Origin: Bacteroidota bacterium
GTDB taxonomy: Bacteria; Bacteroidota; Bacteroidia; Chitinophagales; UBA10324
DNA length: 64,000 bases
Direction of reading: 5' to 3'
NCBI GenBank assembly: GCA_018267315.1
Contig: JAFDYS010000024.1
Coordinates: forward strand, 1-64,000
Below are positions 36,305-43,280 of the stretch, in pieces; within the stretch, counting starts at the first letter, position 1; each line of letters opens with the position of its first letter. The translations under genes were made by a program, and so were the position numbers. The notes under the pieces were generated by a model. It saw only the letters and a program-made list of their open reading frames with translations. It did no database searches and had not been told where the DNA came from.

Positions 36305-37327
36305 CTTCGCCAGCCAGGCCGTGGCGCCTTGTTTGGTAAACTGGAATCTGCGGAATTCTCCGCCAAACTGATGCAATCGTTCGATCACTTCATAACGGGA
36401 AAAATCGGGGCAGTAGAAAAACATGAATCCGCCGCCGCCCGCTCCTGAAATTTTTCCACCGGTGGCGCCGCACTTCAATGCCGTTTCATAAATCTCATCA
36501 ATCATGGGGTTTGAAATGCCGTCGGCTGTTTGCTTTTTGAATTGCCAACCGTAATTGAGTATTTCGCCGATTTGTCCCAGGTTACCACGAAGAATGGCTT
36601 CCTTCATCATCACGGCCTGATCTTTCAGCTTGTGCATCGCTTCGATTGACTTTTCTTTTTTCTGCGACACATTGCCCGCCTGCATTTCAATGATCTTCGA
36701 TGACAGCCGGCTCGTACCGGTATAATATAAGAGCATGCAGTACTGCATCTCATTCAGGTAGTATTCTTTGATCCGAAGCGGGTTCACTATCACTTTATCG
36801 TCGCTGTAAAATTCCATGAAGTTGAACCCTCCGAATGCCGCAGCATACTGATCCTGTTTGCCACCTGCTTGCCCCAAATCTTTACGTTCAATTTCAAAGG
36901 CCAGATGCGCGAGTTCATATTCGCCCAGCGGAATGTTGAGCCACTCCCTGAATGCATTCAGTATGGCTACAACCAGTGAAGAGGAAGTGCCCAGCCCGCT
37001 GCCTGCCGGGGCGTCAACATATGTGGAAAGATGAAAACTCAAAGGACGCTGCGTGTAATCTTTTACCACGCGGTTATAAATACCTTTCAGCAAATCCAGC
37101 TTCCCGTCAATAGGCAACTGCAATTCAGCATCGAATTCATAGCGCTCCTTGCGGTCAATGGCGTGAAGAACAATCTTGCCATCATTGGTGGGTTCAATGG
37201 TAGCGTAAGAATAAAGGGAGATGGTTGCATTCAGGATGGCGCCGCCGAATTGTTCTGAATATGGACTTACGTCCGTTCCGCCGCCTGCCAATCCTATACG
37301 CAGCGGAGACTTACTACGAATAATCAT
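36302..37327 (-). CDS. hddA: D-glycero-alpha-D-manno-heptose 7-phosphate kinase
   Basis: 341 residues of the GHMP kinase family: N-terminal SPLRIGLAGGGTDVSPY, the ATP loop PAGSGLGTSSSLVVAIL at about residue 105, and the C-terminal GGKISGAGGGGFMFFY. This matches HddA, which phosphorylates heptose 7-phosphate to the alpha-1,7-bisphosphate for the GDP route. It is the first gene of the three-gene cluster, so all four steps (GmhA, HddA, GmhB, HddC) are encoded together. The product feeds S-layer, O-antigen or capsule glycans, not the usual ADP-heptose core. Confidence 0.9.
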   Translation of the reverse strand: MIIRSKSPLRIGLAGGGTDVSPYSEQFGGAILNATISLYSYATIEPTNDGKIVLHAIDRKERYEFDAELQLPIDGKLDLLKGIYNRVVKDYTQRPLSFHLSTYVDAPAGSGLGTSSSLVVAILNAFREWLNIPLGEYELAHLAFEIERKDLGQAGGKQDQYAAAFGGFNFMEFYSDDKVIVNPLRIKEYYLNEMQYCMLLYYTGTSRLSSKIIEMQAGNVSQKKEKSIEAMHKLKDQAVMMKEAILRGNLGQIGEILNYGWQFKKQTADGISNPMIDEIYETALKCGATGGKISGAGGGGFMFFYCPDFSRYEVIERLHQFGGEFRRFQFTKQGATAWLAK

Positions 37328-37447
37328 GGGGTGAAATTAGTCATCACTCACAGAAAAGGGAAATGCCGCAAATATGATGATTCACATACGTCAACCCGAT
37401 TGACTTAAAACATCACTCACGAAGATTCACCTTGATATTATTGTCCA

Positions 37448-37840
37448 TTAGCTTTCAATGATGGCATCTGCTTCAATTTCGAGCAGAAACTCAGGGCTGA
37501 TCAGCGCAGAAACTTCTACCATGGTAGTACATGGCAAAATGTCTCGAAATACTTCGCCATGCGCTTTGCCGATTTGTTCCCACCGGGAAATATCTGTGGT
37601 AAAGATTCTGGTGCGAACCACATCACTCATGGTGGCGCCCGCTTTTTCGAGAAACTGCCCGATGCGTTTGAGAATGAACTGTGCCTGCGCATAGGCATCA
37701 CCTTCACCCACTACGTTCCCGTTTTCATCGACCGCTACAGTCCCTGTTACAAATACCTGGTTTCCGATCCTGACGGCGCGGGAGTAACCCACAATGCTCT
37801 CCCATTTTGCTCCTGATGCAATGTTGGTTCTGTTTGACAT
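37448..37840 (-). CDS. Rid-family (YjgF/UK114) protein lacking the RidA arginine
   Basis: 130 residues with the Rid fold (GYSRAVRIGNQVFVTGTVAVDE, LEKAGATMSDVVRTRIFTTD, MVEVSALISPEFLLEIEADAI). In true RidA enamine/imine deaminases an Arg precedes the VEV strand (E. coli Arg105); here the aligned stretch is PCTTMVEV, without Arg. It therefore belongs to another Rid subgroup, and imine deamination cannot be assumed. It begins 2 bases after the stop of the acetyltransferase gene, so the two form one operon. Confidence 0.85.
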   Translation of the reverse strand: MSNRTNIASGAKWESIVGYSRAVRIGNQVFVTGTVAVDENGNVVGEGDAYAQAQFILKRIGQFLEKAGATMSDVVRTRIFTTDISRWEQIGKAHGEVFRDILPCTTMVEVSALISPEFLLEIEADAIIES

Positions 37841-37842
37841 GG

Positions 37843-38268
37843 CTATTTCAATTTAATGGCCAGATGAAGACTTGTGATGTTGAATTTCTTGTTCAGGTAG
37901 AGGCGGTGCGCTTCCCATCGGTTCTCATTCACGCCGGAATCAAGATGCACCTGGTCAAAATTGTTTTCAGTGGCATATTGGAATACCCAATCGAGCAATT
38001 GCGATGCATACCCCTTGCCTCTCGCTTCCGGAAGCGTGGACAAATCATCAATGTAAATGTATCTGCCGCGGTAAAGGTTATACCCCCATTCAAAAACCAT
38101 TGCAGAAACGGCCCGGCTTCCTTCTTCAATAAAAATGAGTTTGCGCTGATCAGCCAGAGTGTTTGCAAGAGCATCACTAAACCTGTCCACTGGAATGTGC
38201 GGCCTCAACGCAAGCAGCACATCGCGGCATTTCATAAAATCGGATTCTTCGGAGGCCACTTTCACCAT
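37843..38268 (-). CDS. GNAT-family N-acetyltransferase
   Basis: 141 residues from the ATG at 38268; the longer frame upstream has no sensible start. The acetyl-CoA site is seen as YIDDLSTLPEARGKGYASQLLDWVF (R-G-K-G-Y-A loop), and the C-terminal part has VHLDSGVNENRWEAHRLYLNKKFNI, typical of single-domain GNATs acting on small amines. It is followed directly by the Rid-family gene and divergent from the universal stress protein gene. Substrate unknown. Confidence 0.87.
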   Translation of the reverse strand: MVKVASEESDFMKCRDVLLALRPHIPVDRFSDALANTLADQRKLIFIEEGSRAVSAMVFEWGYNLYRGRYIYIDDLSTLPEARGKGYASQLLDWVFQYATENNFDQVHLDSGVNENRWEAHRLYLNKKFNITSLHLAIKLK

Positions 38269-38399
38269 ATGCGTAGTTTTTACAATGATACAAAGATTGC
38301 CTGTCGCCTTCCGACTCCGATTCAGGATTGAGAATAAAATACTGAGAAATGTCATACCGGCCGCTTACAATGCTCATTCGGGGAGTAGCGGATCAAAAA

Positions 38400-38407
38400 T
38401 AGATTTG
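38400..38407 (+). promoter_or_regulatory. -7 promoter element, universal stress protein gene
   Basis: TAGATTTG matches TAnnTTTG, 15 bases before the start codon at 38423. A degenerate palindrome TTACAATGCTCA (38365-38376; 6 of 8 to TGAC-N4-GTCA) ends 23 bases upstream. Confidence 0.5.
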
Positions 38408-38422
38408 ACAAAACTTCTCACC

Positions 38423-39256
38423 ATGAAAAAGCTACTGGTTGCCTTCGATGGATTAAACTACTCCCCTTCCCTTACGAAGTACGCCATTGAAATGGGAAAA
38501 GAGTCGGACTCGCTGGTAGTGGGCGTGTTCCTGTACGACCTCAGGTACACGGATCTCATCTTTACCTACGCATATGAGATTCCTGCTACCCTGGCCTACA
38601 GCGTGGACAAGATTGAACGAGATGATGAAAAAAAGATCCGGGCAAGCATCAAAGCTTTTACCGCTGACTGCGAAAAAGCCGGCATCAGCTGCAAGGTGCA
38701 TCTTGACAGCGGCGTTCCGCTGATGGAGTTGCTGAAGGAAAGCGCATTTGCTGATATGATCCTGGTTGATGCCACCACCAGTTTCTTTGACTTTGGAGAA
38801 GAAACACCCAGTGCCTTTCTCAAGGATCTGCTGGCCGAATCAAAATGCCCGGTAATGATTGTTCCCACCAGGGCGGAAGAAATCAAAAATGTAATCATCA
38901 GTTATGACGGAACAGAATCGAGCGTGTATGCCATGAAGATGTTCAGCTACCTGTTTCCGGAATGGAATAACAAGAACACCACTGTGGTTTCAGTGAACAA
39001 AGGATCGTCCAATCATCTGCCTGAAAGCCGCAATGTAAAAGACCTGGCCGCCCGCCATTTTAAGAACCTGAATTTTGAAATCCTCAATGGTGATGTAGCC
39101 GATGTGCTTCCTAAATTCCTCAAGAAAAATAAAACCAATTCAGTGGTGGTGATGGGAGCATATGGGAGAAGTGCTCTTTCCCGCATCATTCACTCCAGTA
39201 TGTCAAACAAGGTAATCAAAGAATTGAAAATGCCGGTGTTCATCACCCATCAATAA
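38423..39256 (+). CDS. Tandem-domain universal stress protein
   Basis: 277 residues from the ATG at 38423; the frame is open further upstream but runs antisense through the acetyltransferase gene. Two UspA-like domains: about 1-150 (KKLLVAFDGLNYSPSL, LLAESKCPVMIVP) and about 152-277 (NVIISYDGTESSVYAMKM, VVVMGAYGRSALSRIIHSS). The second keeps a G-x2-G-x9-S/T type loop for ATP; the first has lost it. Cytoplasmic; family members respond to starvation, hypoxia or envelope stress. It begins the stress-type island. Confidence 0.88.
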   Translation: MKKLLVAFDGLNYSPSLTKYAIEMGKESDSLVVGVFLYDLRYTDLIFTYAYEIPATLAYSVDKIERDDEKKIRASIKAFTADCEKAGISCKVHLDSGVPLMELLKESAFADMILVDATTSFFDFGEETPSAFLKDLLAESKCPVMIVPTRAEEIKNVIISYDGTESSVYAMKMFSYLFPEWNNKNTTVVSVNKGSSNHLPESRNVKDLAARHFKNLNFEILNGDVADVLPKFLKKNKTNSVVVMGAYGRSALSRIIHSSMSNKVIKELKMPVFITHQ

Positions 39257-39413
39257 TCACCAGGGTTAAATCCATGATTTGAAATATGCAAGTGGTTGTA
39301 TCGTTTATGCTGAAAACAAAAGGACTGCATTGTTCAGGTACCTCCTGCATGTTAGTATTCACGGATGAAATCAGTGCTATTATCAACACCATAAAACTAC
39401 CGTCATAATCTAT

Positions 39414-40115
39414 ATGTATTCAAACACGAAATACCGTAATCGCCTTTTGGCAATTCCAATTTTTATTATGGTTGCGTCATTCAATTCCGGATGCACCTGG
39501 GACCAGGTACCTCTGTTTGGTAATGGAGGCGATGGAATCAAAGACAGTGTTTGTTATCAAAATGAAATTGAACCCATCATCAGCAGCAATTGTGCGAAGA
39601 GTGGTTGCCATGATGCCAATACCCAGGCCAATGGAATTGACCTTTCCAACTATTGGGGAGTTCTTGAAATCGTAAAACCGGGCTCACCCGACAAAAGCAA
39701 ACTCGTTTCCGTAATCAAAGGAGGCGGTGAAGAACTTATGCCTCCTAATCCGTATAACCCACTAACCACAGAACAGATATCCCTAATTGAAACCTGGATT
39801 CAACAGGGAGCGGGATACAATATTGATTGTGGAACAAATATTCCCTGCGACACCACCAATGTGACCTATTCACTCACAATTCGTCCGATTATTGATAACC
39901 ATTGCATTGGCTGCCATGCTACTACCGGAACCGGCGGAGGCATTCTGTTAAACACCTGGGGACAAGTAGCGGATCAGGCGCTGAATGGAAATCTGTTATG
40001 TTCCGTGTATCAGGAAGGCGGCTGTGTACCTATGCCGCAGGGCGCTTCCAAACTTTCTGATTGCGATCTCACCAAGATCACAATATGGGTGAACGCAGGT
40101 GCCCCTAACAATTGA
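39414..40115 (+). CDS. Two-heme c-type cytochrome-like lipoprotein
   Basis: 233 residues with a signal peptide and lipobox (FNSGC, about residue 27). The first heme-binding motif is Cys-Ala-Lys-Ser-Gly-Cys-His, a CX4CH arrangement, at about residue 62; the second is a normal Cys-Ile-Gly-Cys-His at about residue 165. Both modules share the layout C..CH, PxxP loop (LMPPNPYNPL, CVPMPQGASKLS) and end helix TxWVNAGAP, as in planctomycete-type cytochromes. It is probably anchored in the outer membrane facing the periplasm. The role in electron transfer is inferred. Confidence 0.82.
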   Translation: MYSNTKYRNRLLAIPIFIMVASFNSGCTWDQVPLFGNGGDGIKDSVCYQNEIEPIISSNCAKSGCHDANTQANGIDLSNYWGVLEIVKPGSPDKSKLVSVIKGGGEELMPPNPYNPLTTEQISLIETWIQQGAGYNIDCGTNIPCDTTNVTYSLTIRPIIDNHCIGCHATTGTGGGILLNTWGQVADQALNGNLLCSVYQEGGCVPMPQGASKLSDCDLTKITIWVNAGAPNN

Positions 40116-40137
40116 TAAAGAAAGAAACGGATTGAGA

Positions 40138-40584
40138 TTATTTGCGTCGGGCGTAAGTGCCGATGAGTTCGCCAAAACCAATCACATACGGATCCATCGC
40201 TGCTTCCAATTCCGCCTTGCTGCTTGATAAATCAAGGTGGAGGAAGTTATCAAGCGCATAAATCTTAAAATGATAGTGGTGCAATCCATTCGGAGGACAG
40301 GGACCGGCATACTCATTTTTTCCAAAATCATTTTGTCCCACTTCCCCGGGTTTGGTGTTTTCCAGAATCTTGTTGGTGGGAGGAATGTTCCAGCATATCC
40401 AGTGGATAAAGACACCCTCCGGTGCATCGGGATCTTCGACAATCAATGCGAGAGTTTTTGTTGCCATCGGGAGCCCGCTGATGATGAGGGATGGATTGAT
40501 ATTGGCGCCATCGCAGGTATATCGCGACGGAATGGAACCGTTCGATTTGAACGCTTCACTGGCAATCTTTAAAGAGGCAACCAT
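40138..40584 (-). CDS. YbhB/YbcL-type PEBP-like protein
   Basis: 148 residues from the ATG at 40584. Markers of the PEBP (Raf kinase inhibitor-like) family are IPSRYTCDGANINPSL, the ligand pocket VEDPDAPEGVFIHW and GPCPPNGLHHYHFKIYALD. There is no signal peptide, so it is cytoplasmic like YbhB. Family members bind phosphate-like anions; function in bacteria is unclear. Convergent with the heme lipoprotein gene and divergent from the alpha/beta hydrolase gene. Confidence 0.9.
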   Translation of the reverse strand: MVASLKIASEAFKSNGSIPSRYTCDGANINPSLIISGLPMATKTLALIVEDPDAPEGVFIHWICWNIPPTNKILENTKPGEVGQNDFGKNEYAGPCPPNGLHHYHFKIYALDNFLHLDLSSSKAELEAAMDPYVIGFGELIGTYARRK

Positions 40585-40598
40585 TTGTGTATGTGATG

Positions 40599-40606
40599 CA
40601 AAGATA
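40599..40606 (-). promoter_or_regulatory. -7 promoter element, PEBP-like gene
   Basis: On the minus strand TATCTTTG matches TAnnTTTG, 14 bases before the start at 40584. A very degenerate palindrome (5 of 8) ends 23 bases upstream at 40630-40641. Confidence 0.5.
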
Positions 40607-40702
40607 CTGAAGCCAACCAATATCCGAGGTAACGGTTGTTTTAGTCACCTGTCACCTGCCAATTGACCTTTTTTCGAACATGACGATAAACATCGGAAGA
40701 AC

Positions 40703-40745
40703 TGATGCGGATCATTTACCCGGGTATTAACTGCCAATAGATTTG
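40703..40745 (+). promoter_or_regulatory. Fnr-like palindrome and -7 element, alpha/beta hydrolase promoter
   Basis: TGATGCGGATCA (40703-40714) is a perfect TGAT-N4-ATCA palindrome, the E. coli FNR half-site pair. After 23 bases comes TAGATTTG (40738-40745), a full TAnnTTTG match. The start codon is at 40765. No -33 TTTG is present, as expected for an activated promoter. Confidence 0.6.
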
Positions 40746-40764
40746 CCGCATATAATCACCGGTA

Positions 40765-41478
40765 ATGAAAAAGAAACTCGTGAAATCAGAAGAACCCGCT
40801 CAGTCATCCCCATACAAGTACAATAGTGAGATTCACTTCAGCGCTGATGGCAATCATTATGTTGGCGACCTGACAATACCGACTTATGCCCGGATGATTG
40901 TAATCTTCAGCCATGGCATTGGCAGCAGCAGGCACAGCGTGCGAAATCACAAAGTGGCCTACTACCTGAATAAACGGGGAGTTGCTACGTTGCTGGTGAG
41001 TCTCGAAACCGTGGATCAGTCCCTTTTCTCCCACGGACATAAAATTCAATACCTCGTTGATCACCTGCGGGCCATCACACGATGGGTTCGGCATAACACA
41101 CTTACACATACTCTTGCCATCGCTTACTTTGGTGCAAGCACGGGAGCCGCTATTGCACTGGCGGCCGCAGCCCATGAAAAAGGAATAGTTTCCGGTGTCG
41201 TGTGTCGGGGTGGCAGGCCGGATCTGGCGATGGAAGAACTACGGCGTGTGCAAATTCCGGTGCTACTGATCGTTGGAAGTAATGACCCGGAAGGATTGGA
41301 ATTAAATGAGTGGGCTGCAGCTCACCTGGGTCGCGCAGGCGAAATAATGGTGATCGAAGGGGCATCACACCTGTTTGAAGAACGACGTAAGTTGAAAGAG
41401 GTAGCATTTATAACGGCTGACTGGCTTGACAAGGTGCTCAAGAAGCAAGAAGAACAGCCCGTTGTTATGGCGCATTGA
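40765..41478 (+). CDS. Alpha/beta hydrolase, dienelactone hydrolase-like
   Basis: 237 residues. The nucleophile elbow is Gly-Ala-Ser-Thr-Gly in AIAYFGASTGAAIALAAA; the acid is likely the Asp in LLIVGSNDPEGLEL, and the His is in VIEGASHLFEERRKL. The N-terminal oxyanion region is VIFSHGIGSSRHS. In many bacteria this hydrolase is fused to or next to a phosphoribosyltransferase in stress islands; here it stands alone. Substrate unknown. It has an Fnr-like promoter. Confidence 0.85.
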   Translation: MKKKLVKSEEPAQSSPYKYNSEIHFSADGNHYVGDLTIPTYARMIVIFSHGIGSSRHSVRNHKVAYYLNKRGVATLLVSLETVDQSLFSHGHKIQYLVDHLRAITRWVRHNTLTHTLAIAYFGASTGAAIALAAAAHEKGIVSGVVCRGGRPDLAMEELRRVQIPVLLIVGSNDPEGLELNEWAAAHLGRAGEIMVIEGASHLFEERRKLKEVAFITADWLDKVLKKQEEQPVVMAH

Positions 41479-41502
41479 ATACTCGCATCCGACATCTTGG
41501 AT

Positions 41503-41520
41503 GATTAATCGCGATTAATC
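41503..41520. repeat. 18-bp perfect palindrome at a convergent gene junction
   Basis: GATTAATCGCGATTAATC reads the same on both strands. It lies between the stops of the hydrolase (41478) and the VIT1-type gene (41532). With no loop and no T-tract it is not a standard terminator; a DNA-binding site or short bidirectional signal is possible. Confidence 0.6.
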
Positions 41521-41531
41521 CTCCTTCCGTT

Positions 41532-42647
41532 TTATGCAGTGATAGCGACTCCAAGTAAATACCCAATGCCATAAGTAACGATAGCAGCTAAGAGCCCAAA
41601 AATTAGTTGTCTGAAACCCGAAAACCAGATATTCCGTCCTGTCATCAAAGTGATGGCAGCACCCATTCCAAATAAGCCGGCACTGCTAATAAGAACGGAA
41701 AACAAGATTGCCATATGACCGGTCGAGAAGAGAAAAGGAAGCACCGGAAGAATAGCGCCGATGGCAAACAGGAGAAAGGAAGTAATCGCAGCAGTCCATG
41801 CTGAGCCGCCCAACTCTTCCGGATCAACACCCAGTTCTTCGCGAGCCAGCGTTTCAATGGCGGTTTCCCTATTCTCCACAATTTTCCGTGACATTTTTAT
41901 GGCTTCTTCCTCAGAAATTCCCTTCGCCTGGTAAATCAGGGCAAGCTCATGCATCTCCTCTTCAGGTGATGACTCCAATTCTTCAGCTTCAATTTCAATT
42001 TGCCTCTTATACAATTCACGGGAACTCTGTACGCTGAGCCATTCGCCTAATGCCATCGAAGTGGAACCAGCCAGCAGTCCCGCGAAGCCGGTAATGAGAA
42101 TGGTTTGTGATGAAACCGCTGCACCAGCCACACCCATCACTAAACTGAAATTGGAAAGCAAACCATCATTCGCTCCAAGCACTGCTGCACGAAGTGCGTT
42201 GCCACCAAGTCCCCGGTGTCGGCCTTCAAGTTGAGCCACCCTTCCCCCCTCCACCCCGCTGCTTCCCTGCCTGGTGATTGATTCAAGAATGCGGCTGTGT
42301 GCATATTCATGGCCTGAAACACCTTTCCCCTGTTTCACTTTTTCGCGGATGAGCGCATTGGAAATTCCTTTCTCCAGATCAATTAGCAGGGGCATCACCA
42401 GTTGCGGGCCGAAACGTCTCGCCAGCCAACCCAAAACGCGCGCCCTTCTCGATGGCTCAAGGATAATCTCCTGACCATCCTTGCTCAATTTGTCTTTGAA
42501 CGCCTCGGCGTGTTTGCCTTCCACGTCACTAAGACCGAGAAACACCTTTCTGATATCAGGATTCTGTTCCAGTTCGCCGAGCAAACGATAGAGATACGAA
42601 GCGTCAATCTCGGTTTGAAGATTCCGGATGAGTGATTTGCCTGCCAT
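41532..42647 (-). CDS. VIT1/CCC1-family metal transporter with N-terminal ferritin-like domain
   Basis: 371 residues from the ATG at 42647. About 1-140 form a ferritin-like helix bundle with metal-ligand type residues (EIDASYLYRLLGELE, SDVEGKHAEAFKDKL, EYAHSRILE). About 150-371 are the VIT1 transporter: LGGNALRAAVLGANDGLLSNFSLVMGVAGA, the AGSTSMALGEWLSVQSSREL motif and a metal-binding helix rich in Glu, then three more membrane helices. Known relatives move Fe(II) or Mn(II) out of the cytosol. The ferritin-like part may sense or load metal. It has a TGAC-N4-GTCA palindrome upstream. Confidence 0.9.
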   Translation of the reverse strand: MAGKSLIRNLQTEIDASYLYRLLGELEQNPDIRKVFLGLSDVEGKHAEAFKDKLSKDGQEIILEPSRRARVLGWLARRFGPQLVMPLLIDLEKGISNALIREKVKQGKGVSGHEYAHSRILESITRQGSSGVEGGRVAQLEGRHRGLGGNALRAAVLGANDGLLSNFSLVMGVAGAAVSSQTILITGFAGLLAGSTSMALGEWLSVQSSRELYKRQIEIEAEELESSPEEEMHELALIYQAKGISEEEAIKMSRKIVENRETAIETLAREELGVDPEELGGSAWTAAITSFLLFAIGAILPVLPFLFSTGHMAILFSVLISSAGLFGMGAAITLMTGRNIWFSGFRQLIFGLLAAIVTYGIGYLLGVAITA

Positions 42648-42656
42648 GATGCTCGA

Positions 42657-42701
42657 CGAAGATAGCAATCGGTTATGCTTCGGATTTATTGACTGCCGTC
42701 A
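42657..42701 (-). promoter_or_regulatory. Crp/Fnr-like palindrome and -7 element, VIT1-type promoter
   Basis: TGACTGCCGTCA (42690-42701) is a perfect TGAC-N4-GTCA palindrome. On the minus strand, 25 bases downstream, lies TATCTTCG (42664-42657), one mismatch from TAnnTTTG. The start is at 42647. Confidence 0.55.
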
Positions 42702-42711
42702 CCGGGCCGGA

Positions 42712-42755
42712 TGACTCATGTCACTTATATTTTTTACAGGAACAGCATAGCTTTG
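42712..42755 (+). promoter_or_regulatory. Crp/Fnr-like palindrome and -7 element, PPOX promoter
   Basis: TGACTCATGTCA (42712-42723) is a perfect TGAC-N4-GTCA palindrome, exactly 22 bp centre to centre from the one serving the divergent VIT1-type gene. After 24 bases comes TAGCTTTG (42748-42755), a full TAnnTTTG match. Start codon at 42769. Confidence 0.65.
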
Positions 42756-42768
42756 AAAAAAAAGAACC

Positions 42769-43215
42769 ATGCTTGGTCAACTATCGCCTGATCAAATTGA
42801 ATCGCTGCTTCACAATGAAGTGATCGGCCGTATCGGCTGCAATGCCAACGGTATTACGTACATCGTACCAATAACCTATGCATATGATGGGCGATACATC
42901 TACGGACATTCTAAAGAGGGATTGAAAATTCAACTCATGCGTACCAATCCCATGGTTTGTTTTGAAGTGGACCGTATGGAGAATTTGGCCAACTGGAAAA
43001 GTGTGATTGTATGGGGGAAGTATGAAGAACTGAAAGGCGATGAAAAGAAATCCGGATTGGAAAAACTCATCAGCCGCTTTGCCCCTCTGATGACCAGTGA
43101 AACCAGCATTCCCGCAACGGGAGCTGAAGCGCATCAAAATGACACAGGTCCTTTCAAAACCGTCATCTTTAGAATAGAAGTAAAAGAGAAATCGGGGCGC
43201 TTTGAAAAACGCTAA
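42769..43215 (+). CDS. Pyridoxamine 5'-phosphate oxidase-related (NimA-like) flavin protein
   Basis: 148 residues of the split-barrel FMN-binding fold: LLHNEVIGRIGCNANGITYIVPITYAYDGRYIYGHS at the N-terminus, then GLKIQLMRTNPMVCFEVD and NWKSVIVWGKYEEL. This matches the PNPOx-like family that includes nitroimidazole reductases (NimA) and F420/FMN-dependent reductases common in stress islands. It cannot be assigned to vitamin B6 synthesis because the substrate residues differ. The P-type ATPase gene follows 65 bases later on the same strand and may be co-transcribed. Confidence 0.87.
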   Translation: MLGQLSPDQIESLLHNEVIGRIGCNANGITYIVPITYAYDGRYIYGHSKEGLKIQLMRTNPMVCFEVDRMENLANWKSVIVWGKYEELKGDEKKSGLEKLISRFAPLMTSETSIPATGAEAHQNDTGPFKTVIFRIEVKEKSGRFEKR

Positions 43216-43280
43216 TCGTAATGCAAATGAGTGGCTGATTGACTGATTGCACGCTTTCATGAGTTGTCGAACTCTTTGGA

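Noticed and set aside
37807..38331. Plus-strand frame of 174 codons
   Set aside because: Antisense to the acetyltransferase and Rid genes, which have clear family motifs.
38343..38354. TGAGAAATGTCA as an activator site for the universal stress protein gene
   Set aside because: It is 45 bases from the -7 element, outside the 23-25 base spacing of the others.
43261..43274. GAGTT-GTCG-AACTC inverted repeat before the P-type ATPase as another activator site
   Set aside because: Too close to the start codon and unlike the TGAC-N4-GTCA pattern; the gene may be co-transcribed with PPOX.
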